64,000 nucleotides of DNA, from the NCBI GenBank assembly GCA_934643865.1, contig CAKUCX010000013.1, positions 4,146 to 68,145 on the forward strand, given 5' to 3'. Every line of letters starts with the position of its first letter. The stretch's first letter is position 1. The stretch is from an uncultured Kiritimatiellota bacterium (GTDB lineage: Bacteria > Verrucomicrobiota > Kiritimatiellia > RFP12 > UBA1067). A program made the translations under genes and the position numbers. The notes below the pieces were generated by a model, which did not search any database, was not told where the DNA came from, and saw nothing but the letters and a program-made list of their open reading frames with translations. Of this stretch, positions 51,826 through 59,818 are shown in pieces.

Positions 51826-54800
51826 ATGACGATGCGCATGCTGTGGCTGGGCGCGCTCTGCTGCCTGGCGGCCGCCGCCAGGGCGGAGAAGGTTTCGTTC
51901 ACGGTGGAGACGGACCGCACGAACGCGCTCTACCGCTGCGGCGAGGTGGCGACGTTCACCGTGACGGCGCGCGACGCCGCCACGGGCGCGGCGCTGCGGG
52001 CCGGGACGCTCGGGGCGACGCTCGACAACTTCGGCAGCCGGAAGGTCGCGGAGCGGACAATCGACCTCGCGCAGGAGAACCCGTTCGTCCTGAAGGCGAC
52101 GCAGGCGGTTCCCGGCTTCCTGCGCCTCCAGGTGAAGAGCCGCACGAAGGGCCTGGAGGTGGAGGCGAACAAGGGGCAGGGCGCGCCGTTCGTCTGGGGC
52201 GTCGCCTACGAGCCGGAGAGGATCACGCCGGGCGCGGCGCGTCCGGCGGACTTCGACGCCTTCTGGGCGCATGCGGTGAAGACGCTCGACGCGACGGTGC
52301 CCGTCGACGCGCGCCTGGAGGAGATTCCCGCGAAGTCCAACGCGCAGCGCACGTACTACCGGGTGAGCTTCGCCTCCGCCGGCGGACGGCGCGTCTGGGG
52401 CTGGCTCTCGATGCCGAAGGGGAAGGGGCCGTTCCCCGTCGAGGTGAGCGTGCCGGGCGCGGGCATCGGCGCGACGGGGACGGGCGGCGACGGACGGCGC
52501 ATCTCGCTCACGATGAACGTCCACAGCTATCCGCAGCCGGAGACGCCCGAGGCGCGCGAGGCGGCCTACAAGGCGCAGGACGCGCAGTTCGCCGCGCCGC
52601 GCGGCGTGGCGCGCTACTGCCAGGCGGGCATCCACGAGTCGCGCGAGGCGTACTTCTACTACGCCTCGCTGCTCGGCATCAACCGCGCCGTCAACTGGCT
52701 CTGGGCGCGTCCCGAGGTGGACCGCACGCGCTTCACCTACTCGGGCACGTCGCAGGGCGGCGGCTTCGGGCTCATGCTCACGGGGCTCAACGGACACTTC
52801 ACGCGCAGCTGCATCTTCGTGCCGGCGATCACGGACCTGCTCGGCTTCCGCCAGGACGGCCGCCAGAGCGGGTGGCCCCGGATCGTCGAGGCGCAGAAGC
52901 CGGAGAACCGGGCGGCGGCCGAGAGGTGGGCGCCGTACTTCGACGGCGTCCACTTCGCCGCGCGCATCACCTGCCCCGTGCGCCTCGTCGCGGGCTTCGC
53001 GGACACGGTCTGCACGCCCTGCGGCGTCTACGCGGCCTACAACGCGATTCCCGCGCGGGACAAGAGGATCTACAACGGCCTCGGCATGGGCCACGGCGTC
53101 GACCCCGCGTTCTACCGCGCGCTGGGCGCCTGGCAGCGCGCCGAGGCGGCGGAGGTGCGCATCCGCCGGGGCACGCCGAAGAAGACGAGCCGCGTTGAGA
53201 CGCGCGCCGTCGACCTGCAGCCGCTCGCCGGCGGGGGCCTGCGCTTCACCCTGCCGAAGGAGGAGATCCCGGCGGACGCCTGGAGCGTGGAGGTGGTGCC
53301 GCCGTTCATGCGCGCGCGCAAGGGCGACGACGGCTACTGGATCCAGGCGCGCGGCACGTACGGCCGCCTCGACCAGGACGACGGCGCCTACGTGAAGGAC
53401 CGCCAGCTCATGCCCGTCTTCGGGCTCAAGCGGGGCGACACGCTCTGGTACGGCCACGTGAAGACCTGGCGCTTCGACTACGACTTCGTGACCGTCGCGC
53501 AGAAGGGGGCCTACGAGACGTTCCCCCGGTTCCGCTGCGACCGGGTGAAGGCGTTCTTCACGAACGCCTACGACGACATCGTCGTCGACTACCGTCCGCT
53601 CACGGGCGCGGCGGCCGACTACAACGGCCTCGCCCACGCCTACCGGGCGTACCAGCTGGAGCGGGGCGCGGTGCGGACGATCAAGGACCGCATGAAGGAG
53701 AGCCCCGAGCTCGCCTACCTCTGCGACGCGATCGTCGTGCGCATCCAGACGCACGCCGCGAAGCCGATCCCCGACGCGCAGGACGCGAAGCTCTTCTTCA
53801 AGCGCGGCGAGGAGCCGCCGGTCGTCGTCCACATGCCCTTCGGCGTGACGGAGGAGTTCCTCCAGGCGCTGAAGGACGCGGGCGTGGACAAGCTCTCGAT
53901 CTGCTCGGCCGGCTGGCAGGACGGCGGCTACGACGGGCGCGTCCCCGGGCACTTCCCGATTGGCGCGGAGGCGGGCGGCGCGGAGGCGTTCGGGCGGCTG
54001 GTCGAGAAGGCCCGGAGGCTCGGCTACCAGTTCGCGCTCCACGCGAGCAACACGGACGGCTACATGTGCTCGCGCCTGTGGAGCGAGGACTGGGTGTGCA
54101 AGCGCGCGGACGGCGCGCTCGACAAGGGCGGGCTCTGGGCCGGCGGCCAGTGCTACTGGGTGTGCCAGAAGTACGCCTGGGAGCATTGGCTGCCGCAGGA
54201 GATGAAGGCGATGGCGGCCCTCGGCATCCGCGGCCCGCACTACATCGACGTCTACTCCGCCACCTATCCGCAGCGCTGCGGCGACCCAAGGCATCCCTGC
54301 ACGCCGGAGCAGATGGCGGCGTTCCAGAACACGATCCTCGCGGAGGGGCGGCGGCTGATGGGCGGCGCGGCGAGCGAGTCCGGCTACGACCACGTGGCGG
54401 GGAACCTCGACTACATCAACTACGTCGAGCGCGACCTCAAGCTGCTGGACGAGGGCAAGCTGCCGAAGCTCGCGACGGGCGTCTATCCGCTCTGGGAGCT
54501 CGTCTACCACGGCATCATCCTCTACACGTCGGACCGCTGGTGCCAGAACCATACGCGCGGCAAGTGCCTCTACAAGCTGGAGAAGAGCGGCGACCCGCGC
54601 TGGATGGAGGGCGACGGCGTGGAGGATCCGCGCGTCGCGCTCAAGATCGTGGAGTTCGGCGGCCGTCCGATCTTCTACACCTACAAGTTCGCGGACGTGC
54701 CGCGCATCAGGAAGGCGTGGGACGAGTTCGTGCCCGTGCGCCACCTCCAGAAGGAGCAGATGACGCGCCACGACACGCTCGCGCCCGGCGTCTTCCGCAC

Positions 54801-54954
54801 GACGTTCGGCGACGGCTCGAAGATCGTCTCGAACTACAACGCCGCGCCGTACGATTGGAAGGGACAGGCCGTGGGGTCGGTCAGCTATCTGCTTAAGAAC
54901 CCGGACGGGTCCGTGTACCGTCCCCGTCCGTTTGTGGAGGGTCGCGTGAAGTGA
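51826..54954 (+). CDS. CE7 acetyl-xylan esterase fused to a DUF5696-like putative glycosidase domain
   Basis: A 1042-residue exported two-enzyme protein. Signal peptide (residues 1-20), a beta domain (~20-110), then an AXE1/CE7 esterase: nucleophile Ser309 in SGTSQGGG, Asp393 in GFADTVC and His423 in GMGHGVD, plus the CE7 N-terminal 'PADFDAFWAHAV'. Residues ~460-600 are a beta region. Residues ~610-1040 look like a TIM-barrel glycosidase of the DUF5696/GH101-like type: 'VDKLSICSAGWQDGGYDGRVPGHFP', 'YQFALHASNTDGY', 'GPHYIDVYSATYPQRCGDP'. Deacetylation and chain cleavage in one protein are inferred. The stop overlaps the antiporter start by 4 bp (GTGA). Confidence 0.8.
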   Translation: MTMRMLWLGALCCLAAAARAEKVSFTVETDRTNALYRCGEVATFTVTARDAATGAALRAGTLGATLDNFGSRKVAERTIDLAQENPFVLKATQAVPGFLRLQVKSRTKGLEVEANKGQGAPFVWGVAYEPERITPGAARPADFDAFWAHAVKTLDATVPVDARLEEIPAKSNAQRTYYRVSFASAGGRRVWGWLSMPKGKGPFPVEVSVPGAGIGATGTGGDGRRISLTMNVHSYPQPETPEAREAAYKAQDAQFAAPRGVARYCQAGIHESREAYFYYASLLGINRAVNWLWARPEVDRTRFTYSGTSQGGGFGLMLTGLNGHFTRSCIFVPAITDLLGFRQDGRQSGWPRIVEAQKPENRAAAERWAPYFDGVHFAARITCPVRLVAGFADTVCTPCGVYAAYNAIPARDKRIYNGLGMGHGVDPAFYRALGAWQRAEAAEVRIRRGTPKKTSRVETRAVDLQPLAGGGLRFTLPKEEIPADAWSVEVVPPFMRARKGDDGYWIQARGTYGRLDQDDGAYVKDRQLMPVFGLKRGDTLWYGHVKTWRFDYDFVTVAQKGAYETFPRFRCDRVKAFFTNAYDDIVVDYRPLTGAAADYNGLAHAYRAYQLERGAVRTIKDRMKESPELAYLCDAIVVRIQTHAAKPIPDAQDAKLFFKRGEEPPVVVHMPFGVTEEFLQALKDAGVDKLSICSAGWQDGGYDGRVPGHFPIGAEAGGAEAFGRLVEKARRLGYQFALHASNTDGYMCSRLWSEDWVCKRADGALDKGGLWAGGQCYWVCQKYAWEHWLPQEMKAMAALGIRGPHYIDVYSATYPQRCGDPRHPCTPEQMAAFQNTILAEGRRLMGGAASESGYDHVAGNLDYINYVERDLKLLDEGKLPKLATGVYPLWELVYHGIILYTSDRWCQNHTRGKCLYKLEKSGDPRWMEGDGVEDPRVALKIVEFGGRPIFYTYKFADVPRIRKAWDEFVPVRHLQKEQMTRHDTLAPGVFRTTFGDGSKIVSNYNAAPYDWKGQAVGSVSYLLKNPDGSVYRPRPFVEGRVK

Positions 54955-57011
54955 ACGAATCGTCCTTCTTCCAGGACCTCGCCGTGATGATGGCGGTGGT
55001 GGGCTGCGTCTCGGTCGTCTTCGCGCGCCTCCACTGGCCGAAGGTGATCGGCTACCTGCTCGCGGGCGTGTTCATGAGCGAACACACGTGGGGCGGGTCG
55101 TTCCTCGTGGACCCGAAGTCCATCGGCGCCATCGGGCAGCTCGGCATCGTGTTCCTCATGTTCACGCTGGGGCTGGAGTTCAGCGCGGGCGAGATGCAGA
55201 AGATCAAGCACGTGACGGTGCCGACGGCGCTCTTCGACTCGGTGGTGATGATCTGGCTCGGCTACACCGTGGGGCGCAACCTGCTCGGGTGGAACCACGT
55301 GCAGTCCCTCTTCCTCGGCGCGGCGATCTGCGACTCCGCGACGACGCTCCTCGCCAAGACGATCGAGGAGATGAAGTGGAGCGACCGGCCCTTCGTGCGG
55401 TTCATCTTCGGCACGACGATCTGCGAGGACATCCTCTGCGTCGGCGTCATCGCGCTCATCACGGGCGTCGCGTCCGGGAAGGGGATGAGTCTCGTGGCCG
55501 CGGGCGTCTCCCTCGGCGGTCTTCTCCTCTTCTTCGTCGGCGTCCTCGTCTTCGGGCTCATCCTCGTGCCGCGTCTCCTGAACCGGGTGGGGCGCATGAA
55601 GGACGACGAGGCGCTGCTCCTCGCGCTCCTCGGATGCTGCTTCCTCGTGAGCTACGTCGCCTACAAGCTCGACTACTCGCTTGCGCTGGGGGCGTTCCTC
55701 GTGGGCATCCTCGGCGCCTCGACGGAGGTGCGCAGCCGCCTGCACGAGCTCGCCGCCCCGCTCCGGAACATGTTCGCGGCCGTCTTCTTCGTGACGATCG
55801 GCCTCCTCGTCGACCCCGCCGTCTGCCTGCGGCACCTGCCCGTCATCCTCGGCCTCGCGCTCCTCGTGATCGTCGGCAAGGGGCTCAACTGCTTCACGAT
55901 GTCGATCCTCACGGGGCAGCGGCTGAAGGACGCGATCCAGACGGGCTTCGGCCTCGCCCAGATCGGCGAGTTCGCGTTCATGGTGGCGCTCATCTACATG
56001 ACGACGACGGGCGACCTGTCGAACCCGATGTACCAGATCGTCGTGGGCGTCTCGCTGCTGACGACGATCCTCAACCCCGTCATGCTGCGCATCTCCGACC
56101 CCGTGGGCGACTGGTGCGAGCGGCACCTGCCCGCGCGCGTGGGCGGCTGGCTTTCGGCCTACGGCGCCTGGCTCACGCGCTTCCGCACGACGGCGGTTCC
56201 GTCCCGCCTGCAGCGGCACCTGCGCTCGCGCGTCGTCTGGCTCGGCGTGATCGCCGCGCTGAACCTCGGCGTGGAGATCGCCGCGAGCATGCTCAGCGCC
56301 GTGGACTACGGGGCGTTTTCGACGTTCTTCGAGACGCACAAGCGCGTCATCTTCTGCCTCGGCGCGAACCTCTTCTTCATCTCGATGCTCGCGCCCTCCG
56401 TGGGCCTCGCCCAGTCGCTCGGGCGCGACGTCGCGGCCGTCCTCACGGGCCTGCGCCACTCGAAGAGATGGAAGACGGCCGTCCAGCGCGTCGTCACGTT
56501 CTTCACCGTCCTGCTCGTCGTGCTGCTCGCCTTCGCGCAGATCGTGATGATGAACGTGAACCTGCTGCCGGCGGAGCCGCTCGTGCGGGGCGGCGTGTGG
56601 GCGCTCCTGCTGGGCGTCGCCGCGTTCGGCTGGAAGTTCTTCCGGCGCGCGGGGCGCCAGGCGGGCTACCGCTTCAACGAGGCGCTGGCGGCGGAGAAGC
56701 GGCGGGCCGCGCGGCGGAAGACGGCGGACGACGCGAAGTCCGTCACGCTCACGGTGCCCGGGGACTACTACGCGCTCCTGAAGATCGCGCCCGGCTCGCC
56801 CGCCGCCGGCGAGACGATCAAAGCGCTCGACATCCGCGCGCGGACGGGCGCGAGCGTCGTCGCGGTCCTCCGGGGGGCGGACACCTTCCGCAACCCCGGC
56901 GCGAGCTGGTGCTTCGAGCCGGACGACGAGGTGCGCGTCATCGGCGAGCCCGCGCAGATCGACGCCCTGCGCCGCATGTTCGCCGCGCCCGCGCGCGCGG
57001 CGTCTGCGTGA
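54951..57011 (+). CDS. CPA2 cation:proton antiporter (KefB-type) with RCK_C domain
   Basis: A 686-residue membrane protein. The first ~400 residues contain about 12 helices of a Na+/H+ or K+/H+ exchanger ('IGQLGIVFLMFTLGLEFS', 'GAAICDSATTLLAKTI', 'EDILCVGVIAL', 'VFFVTIGLLVDP', 'GFGLAQIGEFAFMVA'). A further four hydrophobic helices follow (~422-565), then a cytoplasmic RCK_C/TrkA-C-like domain ('GETIKALDIRARTGASVVAVLRG', 'FEPDDEVRVIGEPAQIDAL'). The NAD-binding RCK_N part common in KefB/KefC is not seen. The GTG start overlaps the preceding stop (GTGA), an unexpected coupling of ion homeostasis to a secreted esterase. Confidence 0.85.
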   Translation: MNESSFFQDLAVMMAVVGCVSVVFARLHWPKVIGYLLAGVFMSEHTWGGSFLVDPKSIGAIGQLGIVFLMFTLGLEFSAGEMQKIKHVTVPTALFDSVVMIWLGYTVGRNLLGWNHVQSLFLGAAICDSATTLLAKTIEEMKWSDRPFVRFIFGTTICEDILCVGVIALITGVASGKGMSLVAAGVSLGGLLLFFVGVLVFGLILVPRLLNRVGRMKDDEALLLALLGCCFLVSYVAYKLDYSLALGAFLVGILGASTEVRSRLHELAAPLRNMFAAVFFVTIGLLVDPAVCLRHLPVILGLALLVIVGKGLNCFTMSILTGQRLKDAIQTGFGLAQIGEFAFMVALIYMTTTGDLSNPMYQIVVGVSLLTTILNPVMLRISDPVGDWCERHLPARVGGWLSAYGAWLTRFRTTAVPSRLQRHLRSRVVWLGVIAALNLGVEIAASMLSAVDYGAFSTFFETHKRVIFCLGANLFFISMLAPSVGLAQSLGRDVAAVLTGLRHSKRWKTAVQRVVTFFTVLLVVLLAFAQIVMMNVNLLPAEPLVRGGVWALLLGVAAFGWKFFRRAGRQAGYRFNEALAAEKRRAARRKTADDAKSVTLTVPGDYYALLKIAPGSPAAGETIKALDIRARTGASVVAVLRGADTFRNPGASWCFEPDDEVRVIGEPAQIDALRRMFAAPARAASA

Positions 57012-57117
57012 GCGCGCCGCCTGCTCCGGCTGGCGGAAGCCCCTCCCGACCGCAAGGCGGAGGCGGATGGCCGACGCCGGGCGGCACATGCCACGGAAAT
57101 GAGAAGGAGAAGGTCGG

Positions 57118-58113
57118 ATGACGCTCGTCGAATTTGTGCCGCCCGTGAAGCACCCGCTCTGGAAGCTCTGCCTCCAGATGGGGATCACGGACGTCGTCGT
57201 CAAGGTCAATCCGGCCTTGACGGGGCTCGCCGATCCCTGGCGGCACGAAACGCTCAAGAAGATCGTGGGCGGACTTGCGGCAGAAGGGCTGAAGGTCGTC
57301 GGCCTTGAGGGCGACCCCTTTGACATGGCGCCGATCAAGGCATACGGGGAAAAGGCGGGGACGGGAGATGGCGGGCTGAGAGACGTCGCCCTGTCCCGCT
57401 ACCGCGAGCTCCTGGCGTCGATGGCGAGGCTCGGCATCCGGCTTCTCTGCTATAACTTCATGGTCGGCCCCGGCTGGTCGCGCACGGGCGTGCGCCCCGG
57501 CCGCGGCGGCGCACGCGCCACCTTCTTCAGCAAGTCCGAATACGAAGCCGCCCGCCCGGCCTCCTGCGGCCTTCGCCTCACGAAATCGCAGGTCTGGGCG
57601 AACTACGAACACTTCATCACGTCCGTGATGCCGACGGCCGAGAGGGCCGGCGTGCGCATGGGGCTTCATCCTGACGACCCGTGCCTGCCGTCGCTTGGAG
57701 GCTACGCGCGCATCTTCGGGACGCTTGCCGATTACGACCGGGCGTATGCGATCTATCCGAGCGCGTCAAACGCCGTCACCTTCTGCCAGGCGAATTTCAA
57801 GCTGATGGGCGCCGACCTGGCCGCTGCCGCGCGGCACTTCGGCACGCGCATCGCGTATATCCACGTGCGGGATGTCGAAGGGGACAAGACGGACTTCACG
57901 GAACTCTTCCACGACCAGGGGACGACCGATCAGTTCGCCCTCATGCGCACGTACCGCGCGTTGGGGCTGGACGTCCCCGTCCGCGGCGACCACGTGCCCG
58001 AAATGGAGGGCGACCGCGCGTTGGCCCACGACGCGATTCCCGGCTACTCTACGCTCGGGCGGCTCTTCGCCAACGGGTATCTGAAGGCGCTTCTGAAAGG
58101 AACGGAGAAATGA
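57118..58113 (+). CDS. Mannonate-dehydratase-like TIM-barrel protein, second paralogue
   Basis: A 331-residue cytoplasmic protein of the UxuA-like sugar-isomerase superfamily, paralogous to 47149. Shared motifs are 'MGLHPDDPCLPSLGG', 'AVTFCQANFKLMG', 'IAYIHVRDVEGDK', 'FTELFHDQG' and 'VRGDHVPEM', so the metal-binding His, Cys, His and Asp remain. It departs from the classic 'FRNV...DDGYVDM' form, suggesting another aldonate or an epimerase role. ATG 57118 follows GAAGGAGAAGG. It lies 106 bp after the antiporter and 155 bp before a Tat-exported oxidoreductase with its own promoter. Confidence 0.82.
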   Translation: MTLVEFVPPVKHPLWKLCLQMGITDVVVKVNPALTGLADPWRHETLKKIVGGLAAEGLKVVGLEGDPFDMAPIKAYGEKAGTGDGGLRDVALSRYRELLASMARLGIRLLCYNFMVGPGWSRTGVRPGRGGARATFFSKSEYEAARPASCGLRLTKSQVWANYEHFITSVMPTAERAGVRMGLHPDDPCLPSLGGYARIFGTLADYDRAYAIYPSASNAVTFCQANFKLMGADLAAAARHFGTRIAYIHVRDVEGDKTDFTELFHDQGTTDQFALMRTYRALGLDVPVRGDHVPEMEGDRALAHDAIPGYSTLGRLFANGYLKALLKGTEK

Positions 58114-58148
58114 ACGGGCCGAGGGGGGCCGCCCAATCTGCGAAGTGG

Positions 58149-58174
58149 CATCCGGCGCCCGGATGTGCTATACT
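58149..58174 (+). promoter_or_regulatory. Hairpin-linked promoter of the Gfo/Idh/MocA gene at 58269
   Basis: CATCCGG-CGC-CCGGATG (58149-58165) is a perfect 7-bp-stem hairpin directly followed by TGCTATACT (TATACT at 58169-58174). The leader is about 88 nt. Confidence 0.6.
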
Positions 58175-58268
58175 CGTCGGAAAGAAGGCATAGGGGGCGG
58201 TTCGCTTGGTCGCAGGGCGACGGGGCCGCATCTTGAAACGTCGAATGTCAACGTCAAGGGGAAAAAGA

Positions 58269-59672
58269 ATGAAATACGATCCTCGTCTCTCCCGCCGCTC
58301 GTTCATGAAGGCCGCGCTTGCCGCCGGCGCGTTCCCGTACATCGGCGCCTGCACGACGGCGAAGTGCCCGGACGGCAAGGTGCGCCTTGCGTGTGTCGGC
58401 ATCGGCCAGCAGGCCTGGAACGACATCCGGGAGTTCGAGAAGACCGGCCTCGTCCAGATCGCCGCGCTCTGCGACACGGACCTCGACGGCAAGCAGTGCG
58501 TCGCCGCGCTCAAGCAGTACCCGAACGTGCCCCGTTTCCGCGACTTCCGCAAGATGCTGGACGCGATGGACGGCAAGATCGACGCCGTCGCCGTGATGAA
58601 TCCCGACTTCTCGCACTTCCCCGCCCTCATGGCGGCGATGAAGCGCGGGCTCGGCGTCTTCTCCGAGAAGCCCCTCGCCCACACGTTCGAGGAGTGCGAG
58701 CTGCTGATGGCGGCGGAGCGCAAGTACGGCGTCGTCACCCAGATGGGCAACCAGGGACACTCGGGCAACAACTACTACCAGTTCAAGCACTACGTCGAGA
58801 CGGGCATCCTCGACGTCTCGAAGCTCACGCGCCTCGTCGCGCACATGAACAATCCGCGCCGCTGGCACAAGTGGAACGGCAAGGTCGCCGCCTTCCCGAA
58901 GGGCGAGCAGATGCCGAAGGGGCTTGACTGGGACACCTGGCTCGGCACGGCGAGCTTCCACGACTACTCGAAGGACTACGTGCAGGGCGAATGGCGCAGC
59001 TGGTACGACTTCGGCAACGGCTGCCTCGGCGACTGGGGCGCGCACACGATGGACACGATGCACCGCTTCTTCGACCTCGGCCTCCCGACGGAGGTGCAGA
59101 TCAAGGACGTCCAGGGCTGGAACCCGTACGTGTTCCCGATGCAGGACACGCTCATCTTCAAGTTCGCCGCGAAGGGCCGCCGTCCCGCCGTCGACCTCGA
59201 ATGGTACGAGGGCGTGAAGAACCTGCCCGCGCTCCCGAAGGGGCACCGCGCGGTGGAGTGGGGGAAGGACATCCCGGCGGCGAAGGGGTCCGTGGCGGAC
59301 AAGAAGCGCACGCTCAACCCCGGCAAGTTCTTCGGCCTCTCCGACGGCACCTGGTGGCAGGGCGGCTCGCACACGTCGGCGATCTTCCGCTGCGACGGCG
59401 GGAAGACGCCCGACTACCCGAAGCCCGGCTCGAACCACTACAAGAACTTCCTCCTCGGCGTGATGGGCCAGGAGGCGACGCGCTCGCCGTTCTCGGTGGC
59501 GGGTCCGCTCAGCGAGGTCTTCTGCCTGGGGTGCATCGCGCAGCGCCTCAACCGCAACATCACGTTCGACCCCGCCACGAAGACCATCGCCGGCGACGCC
59601 GAGGCGAACGCCCTCCTGAAGGGCTCGAAGGGCACGCCGCGCAAGGGCTGGGAGGCGTTCTACCGCGTCTAG
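58269..59672 (+). CDS. Tat-exported Gfo/Idh/MocA-family lipoprotein oxidoreductase
   Basis: A 467-residue member of the family. The N-terminus MKYDPRLSRRSFMKAALAAG has a twin-arginine motif and ends in IGAC, a lipobox with Cys28. Then 'RLACVGIGQQAW' (dinucleotide loop), 'IDAVAVMNPDFSHFPAL', the catalytic EKP motif in SEKPLAHT, and the secreted-type C-terminal domain with 'LDWDTWLGTASFHDYS' and 'CLGDWGAHTMDTMHRF'. ATG 58269 follows AAGGGGAAAAAG; an ATG 24 bp upstream lacks a site. Likely acts on sugars at the membrane surface. A UDP-glucose-dehydrogenase remnant follows 17 bp later. Confidence 0.87.
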   Translation: MKYDPRLSRRSFMKAALAAGAFPYIGACTTAKCPDGKVRLACVGIGQQAWNDIREFEKTGLVQIAALCDTDLDGKQCVAALKQYPNVPRFRDFRKMLDAMDGKIDAVAVMNPDFSHFPALMAAMKRGLGVFSEKPLAHTFEECELLMAAERKYGVVTQMGNQGHSGNNYYQFKHYVETGILDVSKLTRLVAHMNNPRRWHKWNGKVAAFPKGEQMPKGLDWDTWLGTASFHDYSKDYVQGEWRSWYDFGNGCLGDWGAHTMDTMHRFFDLGLPTEVQIKDVQGWNPYVFPMQDTLIFKFAAKGRRPAVDLEWYEGVKNLPALPKGHRAVEWGKDIPAAKGSVADKKRTLNPGKFFGLSDGTWWQGGSHTSAIFRCDGGKTPDYPKPGSNHYKNFLLGVMGQEATRSPFSVAGPLSEVFCLGCIAQRLNRNITFDPATKTIAGDAEANALLKGSKGTPRKGWEAFYRV

Positions 59673-59689
59673 GCGCCGTGCCGCGAGAG

Positions 59690-59818
59690 ATGAACAGAAA
59701 CATCGTCTGCATTGGCGCGGGCTGCATCGGCGGCCCGACGATGGCGGGAAGGGCGTCACGGCGTTCGAAGGGATGCCATGCGCCGGACCCGGCCCATCGC
59801 GTGCATGGACGTCGTTAA
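59690..59818 (+). pseudogene. Truncated remnant of a UDP-glucose 6-dehydrogenase gene
   Basis: A 42-codon frame starting MNRNIVCIGAGCIGGPTMA, which closely resembles the NAD-binding N-terminus of UDP-glucose/GDP-mannose dehydrogenases of the eukaryote/PVC type (usual form IGAGYVGGPT). After Ala19 the similarity stops abruptly and the frame runs through unrelated sequence to a TAA. Normal enzymes are about 430-460 residues, so only the first coil of the Rossmann fold remains. A GAGAG site precedes the ATG. The stop overlaps the end of the convergent regulator gene. The remnant suggests deletion or recombination at this junction. Confidence 0.55.

Noticed and set aside
57370..57390. CTGAGA element suggesting a TPP riboswitch
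   Set aside because: It lies inside a coding region, lacks the other conserved helices and is far from thiS/thiF.
58110..58193. Short frame overlapping the stop of the second mannonate-dehydratase-like gene (ATGA) and ending before 58269
   Set aside because: It runs through the hairpin and the -10 box, has no family similarity and no link to a downstream start.
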